Of a DNA stretch of 23,454 nt, positions 7,444 through 14,139 are shown piece after piece; within the stretch, counting starts at the first letter, position 1; every line of letters begins with the position of its first letter. This stretch comes from Oscillospiraceae bacterium (lineage in GTDB: Bacteria; Bacillota; Clostridia; Oscillospirales; Ruminococcaceae). Position numbers and translations under genes: made by a program. Location of the stretch: positions 1 through 23,454 of the forward strand of contig JAEDJF010000014.1 in assembly GCA_016296485.1 (NCBI GenBank). Direction: 5' to 3'. Below the pieces are notes generated by a model that had not been told where the DNA came from, did no database searches, and saw nothing but the letters and a program-made list of their open reading frames with translations.

Positions 7444-8094
7444 TCAGTCAAGAATTTTCTTCGCGCTGGAGGTTCCGATTCGGTTGGCGCCGGCTTCTAT
7501 CATTGCGCAGGCAGTCTCGAAATCGCGGATTCCGCCGGCGGCTTTTACGCCCATATCCGGTCCCACGGTTTCACGCATCAGCTTTACGTCCGCAACGGTT
7601 GCGCCGCCGGTGGAAAATCCGGTGGAGGTCTTTACGAACTGGGCGCCGGCTCTCTTTGCCGCAAGGCAAGCCTGGACTTTTTCCTCATCGGTAAGAAGGC
7701 AGCACTCGATTATTACTTTAAGAATCGCTCTTCCGTCGCAGGCGTCAAGGACGGTGGCTATATCGTCCTCCACACGGCGCCAGTCGCCCACCTTTGCGGA
7801 CGCTATGTCGATTACCATATCAATTTCCTCCGCGCCGTCCTCGATAGCACAGGCGGCTTCAAAAGCTTTCGCGGCGGACGCCGTTGCGCCGAGAGGGAAA
7901 CCTACAACGCAGCAAGTCTTTATTCCGGTACCCTTGAGCTGTTTATGCACAAAATAGGCGTTGAGAGAGTTGACGCAAACGGCGGCTACGCCGCACTCGA
8001 TTGCTTCGTCACATACGGCTTTTATCTGCTCATGGGTAGCGTCGGCTTTGAGCAGGGTGTGGTCAAGCATTTTTGCTACAGTTTCTCTGTCCAT
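7444..8094 (-). CDS. deoC: Deoxyribose-phosphate aldolase
   Basis: The enzyme cleaves 2-deoxy-D-ribose 5-phosphate to glyceraldehyde 3-phosphate and acetaldehyde in deoxynucleoside breakdown. This 216-residue class I aldolase shows Asp92 in 'EEIDMVIDI', the Schiff-base lysine K155 in '[14 protein letters not shown]', and the second catalytic lysine K184 in 'GVKAAGGIR'. Its length is normal for bacterial DeoC. ATG at 8094-8092 is preceded by AGGAGG with a 7-base spacer. It is the last gene of the miaB-ricA-deoC set, 14 bases after ricA, and ends at a shared terminator. No other deo genes are in the window, but cytidine deaminase at 22.1-22.5 kb acts in related nucleoside salvage. Confidence 0.96.
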   Translation of the reverse strand: MDRETVAKMLDHTLLKADATHEQIKAVCDEAIECGVAAVCVNSLNAYFVHKQLKGTGIKTCCVVGFPLGATASAAKAFEAACAIEDGAEEIDMVIDIASAKVGDWRRVEDDIATVLDACDGRAILKVIIECCLLTDEEKVQACLAAKRAGAQFVKTSTGFSTGGATVADVKLMRETVGPDMGVKAAGGIRDFETACAMIEAGANRIGTSSAKKILD

Positions 8095-8108
8095 TTAAAT
8101 GCCTCCTA

Positions 8109-8522
8109 TCAGCCGCAGCCGCCGCAGGAGCCGCAATCGCCGCTGCAGCCGCCGCCGTTTTCGGGCTTCGTCACGGTATAGGGATCTTCGCCGGAGGCGG
8201 ACATCTGAAGGATATGGATAACGTACTCAAAAACATCGTCAAAATCAGCCTGCGCCTCATTGTACGCGACCATTTTGGGATTATTGGTAATTTCGTCATA
8301 CATGGAGCGAACGAGCTTATCGAGCTCATCGACCTTTGCGTCGTCCCTGTCCTCTTTTGTCACCTCTTTGGTGAGGTCGTATCTCTTCATATTGAAATCG
8401 GCGATGGATTCCTGGAGAGCGTCGTCGTCCTCGACCTCTTTTTGGGTGGTGATGAGGCGAATATAGTTTTCGTCCTCCTGGATTTTTTTGCCCAGCTCAC
8501 GGGCCATTTCAAGAATATCCAT
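8109..8522 (-). CDS. ricA: YlbF/YmcA-family protein, RicA-like, with Cys-rich tail
   Basis: This 137-residue, mostly helical acidic protein belongs to the YlbF/YmcA family (helices about 1-105, 'MDILEMARELGKKIQEDENY...' and 'NPKMVAYNEAQADFDDVFEYV'). In Bacillus subtilis, ymcA (ricA) sits beside miaB (ymcB), and RicA works with YlbF and YaaT in a complex that binds Fe-S clusters and affects mRNA maturation, competence and sporulation. The same order here supports the RicA assignment. The last 15 residues are a Gly/Cys tail with Cys126, 130, 133 and 136, spaced C-x3-C-x2-C-x2-C, a plausible Fe-S or metal ligand set. The start ATG (8522) lies 3 bases after the miaB stop, and its ribosome binding site GGAGG is inside miaB. 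A YlbF rather than YmcA identity is possible. Confidence 0.8.
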   Translation of the reverse strand: MDILEMARELGKKIQEDENYIRLITTQKEVEDDDALQESIADFNMKRYDLTKEVTKEDRDDAKVDELDKLVRSMYDEITNNPKMVAYNEAQADFDDVFEYVIHILQMSASGEDPYTVTKPENGGGCSGDCGSCGGCG

Positions 8523-8525
8523 TTT

Positions 8526-9908
8526 TTATTCCTCCGTTTTAATAATTTCTCCGTCAAGCGCCCATCCGAGCGACTCTTTTAAATATACTTTTGCAAATCC
8601 CTTGGGAGCGGATTCCCTCGGAACACGAACAACAAGATTTTCAAAGCTTCGACCGCTGATATATCCCTCGCCCGCGTCGCACTCGTCGTCAAAAAGCACG
8701 GTAGTAGTTTTCCCAACGTAGGACTCGTTTATTTCGTGGCTTATCTTTGTTTGGAGCTCAAGAAGCTCCTGGAACCGGCGGGAAGAAACCTCCGGCGGGA
8801 TCTGGTCCTCCATAAGAGCGGCTTTCGTTCCCTCACGCTTTGAGTATATAAAGCTATAAGTCATAAGCCAGCGGGCTTTTTTTGAAAGTTCAACGGTGGC
8901 TTTAAAATCCTCCTCCGTTTCGCCCGGGAAACCGACGATTATGTCGCTTGTAACCGTTATATCCGGAACTATCTCCCTCGCCATTTTGAGAAGGTCAAGA
9001 TAGTGCTCGGCGGTATAACGACGGTTCATCCGCCTCAAAACGTCGTCGGAGCCGCTCTGTACCGGAAGGTGGATATAGTGGCAAACCTTTTCGCAGTCAC
9101 GGATAGCTTCAAGGAGCTCCCTCGTGCAGTCCTTCGGGTGCGAAGTCATAAACTTGATTCTGAAATCACCGGGAATGGCGTTCACTTCGCGAAGAAGCTG
9201 CGCAAATGAAATTGGCGTTTCGAGCCCTTTCCCGTAGGAGTTGACGTTCTGACCGAGGAGAGTTATTTCCTTATAGCCTGCGGCGACGATCTCCTTTGCC
9301 TCGGCGATTATATTTTCCGGAAGCCGGCTCTTTTCCCTTCCTCTTACGAGGGGCACCACGCAGTAGGTGCAGAAGTTGTCGCAGCCGTGCATAATTGGAA
9401 GATTGGCTTTGAGGGGATTATCCCGGTGCACCGGAAGGTGCTCCGCCATACAGCCCTCGCCCTCCCCTATATCAAAGAGGCGCTTTTTCACGGTCATATG
9501 TTTATAGACAAGTTCCGGAAGGCGCGTTGCCGCGTGGGTTCCGAAAACTATGTCCACAAAGGGATAGCTCTGGCGGAATTTCTCGGCGATGTGCTCCTGC
9601 TGGACCATACAGCCGCAGACGGCAATTATCATGTCCGGGTTTTCGCTGTGGGCTTTTTTAAGTATTCCCACGTTGCCGAAAACGCGCTTTTCCGCGTTTT
9701 CGCGAATGGCGCAGGTGTTGAAAATCACGAACTCGGCGTTTTCGTCCGTATCGGCAATGGTATAGCCCATTTGCTCAAGGAGACCCTCAAGCTTTTCGCC
9801 GTCGGAAAAATTCTGCTGGCATCCGTATGTATGGACGAAAGCCCTGTGTTCGCCCGGACGCTTTTCAAGAAGCGCGCGCACTTCCTTTATATAATCTTTT
9901 TCAGGCAT
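8526..9908 (-). CDS. miaB: tRNA (N6-isopentenyl adenosine(37)-C2)-methylthiotransferase MiaB
   Basis: MiaB is a radical-SAM enzyme with two [4Fe-4S] clusters that converts i6A37 to ms2i6A37 in tRNAs reading UNN codons. This 460-residue protein has the N-terminal MTTase cysteines Cys30 ('HTYGCQQNFSDGE'), Cys66 ('FNTCAIRE') and Cys100 ('CGCMVQQ'). The radical-SAM triad is Cys176/180/183 ('GCDNFCTYCVVPLVRG'), and a C-terminal TRAM domain spans about 390-460. The length is typical. ATG at 9908-9906 follows AAAGGAC. It heads the miaB-ricA-deoC operon behind an extended -10 promoter. Within the methylthiotransferase family, the Q-Q-N-F after the first Cys and the ricA neighbour favour MiaB over MtaB or RimO. 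Confidence 0.95.
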   Translation of the reverse strand: MPEKDYIKEVRALLEKRPGEHRAFVHTYGCQQNFSDGEKLEGLLEQMGYTIADTDENAEFVIFNTCAIRENAEKRVFGNVGILKKAHSENPDMIIAVCGCMVQQEHIAEKFRQSYPFVDIVFGTHAATRLPELVYKHMTVKKRLFDIGEGEGCMAEHLPVHRDNPLKANLPIMHGCDNFCTYCVVPLVRGREKSRLPENIIAEAKEIVAAGYKEITLLGQNVNSYGKGLETPISFAQLLREVNAIPGDFRIKFMTSHPKDCTRELLEAIRDCEKVCHYIHLPVQSGSDDVLRRMNRRYTAEHYLDLLKMAREIVPDITVTSDIIVGFPGETEEDFKATVELSKKARWLMTYSFIYSKREGTKAALMEDQIPPEVSSRRFQELLELQTKISHEINESYVGKTTTVLFDDECDAGEGYISGRSFENLVVRVPRESAPKGFAKVYLKESLGWALDGEIIKTEE

Positions 9909-9977
9909 CGGAAAGTCCTTTCAAATTTATTGTTAAACAAACCGCCGAAAAATCGAATATAAACTTCGGCTTTTAAT

Positions 9978-10006
9978 ATATTATCACGGCAGCGAGATTT
10001 TATCAA
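9978..10006 (-). promoter_or_regulatory. Promoter of miaB-ricA-deoC
   Basis: Read on the minus strand: TTGATA (10006-10001), 17 bases, TAATAT (9983-9978), with TG one base before the -10 box (extended -10). It lies about 70 bases upstream of the miaB start. Confidence 0.65.
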
Positions 10007-10026
10007 TAGTATAGTGTGCGGGATGT

Positions 10027-10055
10027 TTAGCAAAAGATTTCCGCGGCAATAATAT
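10027..10055 (+). promoter_or_regulatory. Possible promoter of the mazF-type toxin gene
   Basis: TTAGCA (10027-10032, four of six matches) and TAATAT (10050-10055) are 17 bases apart and would give a short leader of about 25 bases. It is divergent from, and does not overlap, the miaB promoter. Confidence 0.4.
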
Positions 10056-10086
10056 CTCTGTATCAAAAATACGGAGCGTGAGAAAA

Positions 10087-10446
10087 GTGACTGTGAAAAG
10101 AGGAGATATATTTTACGCCGACCTGAGTCCTGTGGTCGGTTCGGAGCAAGGCGGCATTCGACCGGTACTTATCGTGCAAAACGACGTCGGCAACAAATAC
10201 AGCCCGACGGTCATAGCCGCCGCTATTACGAGTCAAAAAGAAAAGACAAAGCTCCCCACCCATATTGAGGTCTCTTCCCAAAGCTGCGGTCTTGCAAAGG
10301 ACTCCATCGTTCTCCTTGAACAGATACGAACCATTGACAAACAGCGGCTTAAAGAGCATATGGGGCGGCTTGACGACGGCTCCATGAACAAAATAGACGA
10401 AGCGTTATCAATAAGCTTCGGGCTCGGAAATAACGGAGCGGTATAA
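10087..10446 (+). CDS. ndoA: EndoA/MazF-type mRNA endoribonuclease toxin
   Basis: This 119-residue PemK/MazF-family protein is close in sequence style to B. subtilis EndoA (MIVKRGDVYFADL...). It shows '[31 protein letters not shown]', '[19 protein letters not shown]' and '[13 protein letters not shown]'. Such enzymes cut single-stranded mRNA at short specific sequences, with conserved Arg ('GGIRPV') and Thr ('AAITSQ') in the active site. I chose GTG 10087 because GGAG (10073-10076) is 10 bases upstream and the product then aligns with EndoA; GTG 10078 sits too close to that site. No antitoxin gene precedes it: the 170-base gap to divergent miaB has no frame of MazE/EndoAI size. The cognate antitoxin, if any, must be elsewhere. 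Confidence 0.9.
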   Translation: MTVKRGDIFYADLSPVVGSEQGGIRPVLIVQNDVGNKYSPTVIAAAITSQKEKTKLPTHIEVSSQSCGLAKDSIVLLEQIRTIDKQRLKEHMGRLDDGSMNKIDEALSISFGLGNNGAV

Positions 10447-10451
10447 AATAA

Positions 10452-10486
10452 GGGCAGCAGCTTATAAAGACTGCCGCCCCGTTTTT
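10452..10486 (+). terminator. Terminator of the mazF-type gene
   Basis: GGGC-A-GCAG (10452-10460) pairs with CTGC-C-GCCC (10471-10479) around one A-C mismatch and is followed by CGTTTTT. It lies six bases after the stop codon. Confidence 0.6.
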
Positions 10487-10496
10487 GGTTATCGGC

Positions 10497-10514
10497 AAAG
10501 CCGGAAACGGCTTT
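10497..10514 (-). terminator. Hairpin at the end of the short yitT gene
   Basis: AAAGCCG (10497-10503) and CGGCTTT (10508-10514) form a perfect 7-bp stem with a GAAA/TTTC loop. It overlaps the stop codon of the minus-strand membrane protein gene. The T run after it is short, so it may be a weak terminator for that gene. Confidence 0.45.
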
Positions 10515-11136
10515 ACGGCTGCTTCGTTTCTTTGTTTTTTCCGATTTTGAAATTTTGCACCCTTTCGATGATCCAGCCGGAAAGCAGGACGGTTATAAGA
10601 GAGTAAAATATCTCGGAAAACGGGATATAGGTAAGTGTAAGAAGGAGTACCGTTATATCCGTCGAAAGATACGCCGTCGAAATTTTACAGTGCAGCTTAT
10701 TGGAAAGCGAAAGCGCAAGAGCGTCATCCCCGGCGCAGGCTCCGCCTTGGCGCACGACGAGCCCCGCTCCCACGCCTACGAATATTGCGCCCACAATAGC
10801 CGCCGCGAGCGGCACAGAATTGAGGTCCGGAAGCATAGGCGGAAAAAGCTCAAGAATTGCGTAGAAAAAAGAATAGCTCAGCGTTCCGACGACGGATTTG
10901 AGAATGAACTCTTTTCCGAGGAAAACAACGCCCATAAGATAGCAGGCGCCGTCAAGAAAGGGCGCTGTAAAAGCTGGAGATATTCCGAACCAGTGGTCTA
11001 TAAGGAGCTCTATTCCCCAGATGCCGCCCTCGGTTATCACCGTTCTTGAATGAATATTATACATACCAAAGGCAAGGATAAACGCTCCGAGCAGTATCCA
11101 GCCAAGATAAGAATATTTTTTCAAAAGTTCTTTCAA
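10513..11136 (-). CDS. YitT-family membrane protein, short form without DUF2179
   Basis: This 207-residue integral membrane protein belongs to the YitT (DUF161) family. It has about five hydrophobic segments: near 12-28 'GWILLGAFILAFGMYNI', 58-75, 79-97, 106-128 and 152-185. The family's 'GGIWGIELLIDHWFGIS' and 'GLVVRQGGACAGDDALALSLSNK' blocks mark two halves. The function of the family is not established; transport is often guessed. The usual C-terminal cytoplasmic DUF2179 domain is missing: the protein ends shortly after the last helix in a Lys-rich tail. The start is TTG 11136, with AGGAAGG about 8 bases upstream. It is the last gene of a minus-strand operon and lies behind a full-length paralogue and a mini-ORF that resembles its N-terminus. 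Confidence 0.8.
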   Translation of the reverse strand: MKELLKKYSYLGWILLGAFILAFGMYNIHSRTVITEGGIWGIELLIDHWFGISPAFTAPFLDGACYLMGVVFLGKEFILKSVVGTLSYSFFYAILELFPPMLPDLNSVPLAAAIVGAIFVGVGAGLVVRQGGACAGDDALALSLSNKLHCKISTAYLSTDITVLLLTLTYIPFSEIFYSLITVLLSGWIIERVQNFKIGKNKETKQP

Positions 11137-11160
11137 AATATGACCTTCCTAACTACAAAA

Positions 11161-11221
11161 GAATATTTTAAAACTGCGCGGCATTTTCCGGTATTACCGC
11201 CCGGCGCAGATAAAAATATTC
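11161..11221 (-). repeat. Large imperfect inverted repeat between the two yitT genes
   Basis: GAATATTTTAAAACTGCGC (11161-11179) faces GCGCAGATAAAAATATTC (11204-11221). The GC core CTGCGC/GCGCAG is perfect, and the AT-rich outer arms match apart from small mismatches. On the minus-strand transcript the inner hairpin is followed by TTTTAAAA, so it could partially terminate transcription between the two yitT genes. An alternative inner dyad CGGTA-T-TACCG could compete. Confidence 0.5.
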
Positions 11222-11239
11222 CCGTAATGGGCCTTTCAA
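11168..11239 (-). CDS. Mini-ORF between the two yitT genes (23 codons)
   Basis: A TTG start at 11239 with a strong site AAGGGAGG (11254-11247) seven bases upstream opens a 23-codon frame beginning MKGPLREYFYLRR and ending at TAA 11170-11168. Its first residues resemble those of the next gene (MKELLKKYSYLGW): M-K, L5, basic 6, Y8, Y10 and L11 match. The ribosome-binding and start regions are also alike at the DNA level, about 19 of 25 bases. It may be a degenerate partial duplicate, a small protein or a leader peptide. It falls almost wholly inside the inverted repeat 11161-11221. Expression is unproven. Confidence 0.4.
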   Translation of the reverse strand: MKGPLREYFYLRRAVIPENAAQF

Positions 11240-11261
11240 AATAAAACCTCCCTTAAAAATA

Positions 11262-12122
11262 TCAGTTGAAGCCGCGGAAACCTTTACCTATGATCTCGCT
11301 GCTGTTCGTTATCATAATAAACGCAGAGGGGTCAACGGTTTTTACGTGGCGGCGAAGCCGCACCGCCTGGCTTCTTTTCATAACGGCGAGGATAACGCTT
11401 TTCTCCTTGTGAGAATAGGCGCCCTCGGCTTTATATATGGTGGCGCTCCTGTGAAGGCTTTGCTGGATATATTCACAGATGGGCGCCGGGTTAGTTGTGA
11501 CGATGGTGAAATATTTGCAGAGATTGAAGTTCTCGATGGCGCTGTCGATTACGAGGGTTTTCGCAAGAAGACCGGTTATTGAGAAAAGTCCGGTCTGGAA
11601 ATCAAAAACGAAGAAAGCGCTTACCGCAATAATAAGATCTACAACGAAAATCGCGCTTCCGATTTCAAGGGTGCTGTACTTTTGGACTATCATTGCGGCA
11701 ATATCAGTTCCGCCGCTAGAAGCGTCCATATTGAAAAGTATCGCCGAGGCAACGCCCGGAACGCCGACGGCAAAGATAAATTCGAGCATCGGCTCATTGG
11801 TTAAGGGTTCAAGTATCGGAAAAAGCTTGTCCATTATTGAAATACCTACGGTCGAAAGGACGCAGACGTAAATTGTTTTCCCGGCAAAATCCCTTCCGAG
11901 GACGATTATACCGATTACTATAAGAATGATATTCATAATAAGGTTGAGGGAACTTGCCGAAACGCCCAGCGCTTTACTGAGCACTATCGAGAGACCCGTT
12001 ATTCCGCCGAAGGTAAAATTGTTCGGGTATTTAAAAAGCCATGTTCCGAGAACGATAAGAAGCGAGGAAAGCGTCAGCAGCCCGAAGTTTACGAGGCTTT
12101 CCTTTGTTATTTTCTTAGTCAT
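11262..12122 (-). CDS. YitT-family membrane protein with C-terminal DUF2179
   Basis: This 286-residue protein has the full YitT architecture. About five to six membrane segments span roughly residues 8-190 ('LVNFGLLTLSSLLIVLGTWLF' onward, with 'FTFGGITGLSIVL' and 'MDASSGGTDIAAMIV'). A cytoplasmic DUF2179 domain follows at about 205-286 ('YFTIVTTNPAPICEYIQQSLHRSATIYKAEGAY' type block, ending 'SEIIGKGFRGFN'). The role of the family is unknown. I chose ATG 12122 because AAAGGGGAGAG lies right before it; the in-frame ATG at 12143 has no such site and overlaps the methyltransferase stop. It is 17 bases downstream of the methyltransferase gene, in the same operon. Confidence 0.88.
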   Translation of the reverse strand: MTKKITKESLVNFGLLTLSSLLIVLGTWLFKYPNNFTFGGITGLSIVLSKALGVSASSLNLIMNIILIVIGIIVLGRDFAGKTIYVCVLSTVGISIMDKLFPILEPLTNEPMLEFIFAVGVPGVASAILFNMDASSGGTDIAAMIVQKYSTLEIGSAIFVVDLIIAVSAFFVFDFQTGLFSITGLLAKTLVIDSAIENFNLCKYFTIVTTNPAPICEYIQQSLHRSATIYKAEGAYSHKEKSVILAVMKRSQAVRLRRHVKTVDPSAFIMITNSSEIIGKGFRGFN

Positions 12123-12139
12123 ATATCTCTCCCCTTTAA

Positions 12140-13366
12140 TCATATAACCTGGAAAATATAAAATTTAAGATAATCCGTTTCCGGCACATTCCAAAGTATC
12201 GGGTGGTCCGGAGATTGCTGGCGGGCTTCAATTTGCCGAAGCTGGACGCCGGCGTCCTTTGCCGCAGAATGAAGCATTTTGACAAAAAGCTCGTTAGGCA
12301 TAAAATGCGAGCAGGAGCAGGTCGCAAGGTAGCCGCCCCTCGGCAAAAGCTTCATTGCGCGCATATTTATTTCCTTATAACCTCGCGAAGCGCTCTCGAC
12401 GGTTTTTCTCGATTTGGTGAAAGCCGGAGGGTCGAGAATTATAAAATCATATTTTTCGGAGGAGCTTTCAAGCTCCGGGAGAAGGTCAAATACGTCAGCC
12501 ACGCAAAAGCTCATTCTGTCCGAAAGCCCGTTCGCCTCTGCGTTTCGTTTTGCCATTTCCACGGCGGATTCGGAAACGTCCACGGCGCAGACAGCTTTCG
12601 CGCCGCCCATGGCGGCGTTGAGGGCAAAGGAGCCCGTATGCGTAAAGCAGTCGAGCACGCGCTTCCCCTTTGCTATTTTTCCCACGGCGAGGCGGTTATA
12701 TTTTTGGTCAAGGAAAAATCCCGTTTTCTGACCGTTTTCAAAGTCAACGGTATATTTTATTCCGTTTTCTACGATAGTCGTTTCGGTTTTTTCCGGCGTC
12801 GTAACGCCCTCGAGCGGGTACCATCCCTTGTTTTCTTCAAGTCCTTCGAGCTTTCTTATGGCGACGTCGTTACGCTCGTAGATTCCGCGTATTTCCTGAC
12901 CGTCGGCGGTGAGCACCTCATAAAGAAGCGGAAAAATCACGTCTTTCAGTTTTTCGATTCCGACGGAAAGGCACTGGGTCACGAGCACGTCACCGAAGCG
13001 GTCCACCGTAAGCCCCGGAAACTGGTCCGCTTCGCCGAAAATCACCCGGCAGCAGCTTATATCGCCGCCCATCACGGTCTTGCGGTAGTCCCAGGCGTAT
13101 TTTATCCGGCGGCGGAAAAACTCCCGGTCAAATTTATCGTTGGCGTTTTGGGAAATAAGGCGGATTCTTATTTTGCTCTCGGTGCTAATGAATCCCGTTC
13201 CGACGTATTTTCCCTTTTCGGTCACGGCGTCCACAAGGTCGCCGTTTTCGTAGTCGCCCTCAACGGAGAGAACCTCCGTGTCGTATATCCAGGGGTGCCC
13301 CCCGGCGGCGGAAATTTCCGCCTTTTTGGTTATTTTTGCTTTCGGGTATTTTCTTTCTGTTTTCAT
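12140..13366 (-). CDS. Class I SAM-dependent rRNA methyltransferase, RlmI-like
   Basis: This 408-residue protein has an N-terminal PUA domain (about 8-85, 'PKAKITKKAEISAAGGHPWIYD'), a central region, and a C-terminal Rossmann methyltransferase domain. It matches the RlmI/RlmO-type 23S rRNA (cytosine-C5) methyltransferases. Visible motifs are 'GQKTGFFLDQ' (212-221), the SAM-binding 'VLDCFTHTGSFALNA' (237-251), the acidic strand 'AVDVS', 'LDPPAFTKSR' (311-320), and the candidate nucleophile region 'CSCSHF' (350-355). ATG 13366 follows GAGAGGA. The phosphopantetheinyl transferase stop is 17 bases upstream, and yitT begins 17 bases downstream. The exact rRNA position modified is not readable from the sequence. 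Confidence 0.9.
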   Translation of the reverse strand: MKTERKYPKAKITKKAEISAAGGHPWIYDTEVLSVEGDYENGDLVDAVTEKGKYVGTGFISTESKIRIRLISQNANDKFDREFFRRRIKYAWDYRKTVMGGDISCCRVIFGEADQFPGLTVDRFGDVLVTQCLSVGIEKLKDVIFPLLYEVLTADGQEIRGIYERNDVAIRKLEGLEENKGWYPLEGVTTPEKTETTIVENGIKYTVDFENGQKTGFFLDQKYNRLAVGKIAKGKRVLDCFTHTGSFALNAAMGGAKAVCAVDVSESAVEMAKRNAEANGLSDRMSFCVADVFDLLPELESSSEKYDFIILDPPAFTKSRKTVESASRGYKEINMRAMKLLPRGGYLATCSCSHFMPNELFVKMLHSAAKDAGVQLRQIEARQQSPDHPILWNVPETDYLKFYIFQVI

Positions 13367-13383
13367 CTTGTCCTCTCAATATA

Positions 13384-13998
13384 TCAGCCGATAATTTCCT
13401 CGGGCTCAAATTCCTTTATTTCAAATTCCTTTTCTCTTGGGTCAAAGGCGACCGAAACCGGCACGCCCATTATAATTGTAGTGAAAAAGGACATTTTGGT
13501 TCCGCCGACAGTACGTTCCCCGTCAAAGGGCAAAACGGAAAAGCTCTTTAGAGGAAAAGTAATACCTTTTCCCAAAAGCTTCACCGCCGCTTCTTTAAGG
13601 GTCCAAATTCGGGCGAAATTTTCCGGCGAGCCGCTTACGAAATTAATTTCCTCCTCGGTGAAACAGCGGCGCATTACACTTTCGTTTACTTCTTTCGGGG
13701 TTTCGGCGTCAACGCCGATTTCAAAGTCCGAAACGGCAAGCACCGCCAGATTTTTGCTGTGCGAAAGGCTGAAGCGCTTCCCGTGCTCAAAATAAGGCTT
13801 TCCGTGCTCATTATACAAAAGCGGCTCATTGTTTCCGAAAACTTTTCCCAGCATCGCGCCGGAAAGAGCTGAAAGCATTTTATCCTCGTCTTTCAAAAGG
13901 CGGCTCGCCTTGTTTCTCCTCTCCTCGGTGAGGAGGGCAAGAAGTTTCTCATAGCAGCCGCAAAATTTACAAGCGTCGCAAAAATATATCCGCACCAA
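13384..13998 (-). CDS. 4'-phosphopantetheinyl transferase, Sfp-type
   Basis: The enzyme moves the 4'-phosphopantetheine arm of coenzyme A to a Ser on carrier proteins. Motifs (numbering from TTG 13998): 'NEHGKPYF' (about 63-70), 'FSLSHS' (76-81), 'IGVDAE' with Mg-binding Asp97 and Glu99, and 'WTLKEAAVKLLGKG' with Glu136 and Lys140. At 204 residues it is near the size of Sfp/Gsp enzymes. I chose TTG 13998 because AAAGGAG lies 8 bases upstream; GTG 13995 is also possible, and the frame continues upstream to a TTG at 14025 that places that site inside the gene. The N-terminus has an unusual Cys cluster (Cys7, 10, 13, 15). No polyketide or peptide synthetase genes are in view, so fatty-acid ACP is the likely substrate. 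First gene of its operon. Confidence 0.88.
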   Translation of the reverse strand: MVRIYFCDACKFCGCYEKLLALLTEERRNKASRLLKDEDKMLSALSGAMLGKVFGNNEPLLYNEHGKPYFEHGKRFSLSHSKNLAVLAVSDFEIGVDAETPKEVNESVMRRCFTEEEINFVSGSPENFARIWTLKEAAVKLLGKGITFPLKSFSVLPFDGERTVGGTKMSFFTTIIMGVPVSVAFDPREKEFEIKEFEPEEIIG

Positions 13999-14029
13999 GA
14001 GGAAAGCTCCTTTAAAAATATACAATTCA

Positions 14030-14058
14030 GTTTACTTTGTCCGATAATTTGCTATAAT
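14030..14058 (+). promoter_or_regulatory. Promoter of the radical SAM-GNAT gene
   Basis: TTTACT (14031-14036) and TATAAT (14053-14058) are 16 bases apart. The -10 box is the left half of the palindrome TATAATATTATA, shared with the divergent promoter. The leader would be about 75-95 bases. Confidence 0.55.
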
Positions 14059-14088
14059 ATTATAAAGCAAACTAAATATATATTTTAA
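14059..14088 (-). promoter_or_regulatory. Divergent promoter of the phosphopantetheinyl transferase operon
   Basis: On the minus strand, TTAAAA (14088-14083), 18 bases, then TATAAT (14064-14059). The -10 boxes of both directions abut in the perfect palindrome TATAATATTATA (14053-14064), itself flanked by TTTGC and GCAAA arms. RNA polymerase could not occupy both promoters at once. Confidence 0.5.
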
Positions 14089-14139
14089 CATATCTTTTTA
14101 CATTTTCAAGGTATTTTAGACATTGTTCAAAACCTATTT

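Noticed and set aside
8100..8160. Repeated gccgcc/gcagcc units near 8112-8160 as a DNA repeat
   Set aside because: They encode the Gly/Cys-rich C-terminus of the RicA-like protein and are explained by its codons.
12203..13795. A 530-codon plus-strand frame opposite the rRNA methyltransferase and the phosphopantetheinyl transferase
   Set aside because: It spans two genes with clear motifs on the other strand and shows no recognisable domain. It arises from the codon bias of the genes opposite it.
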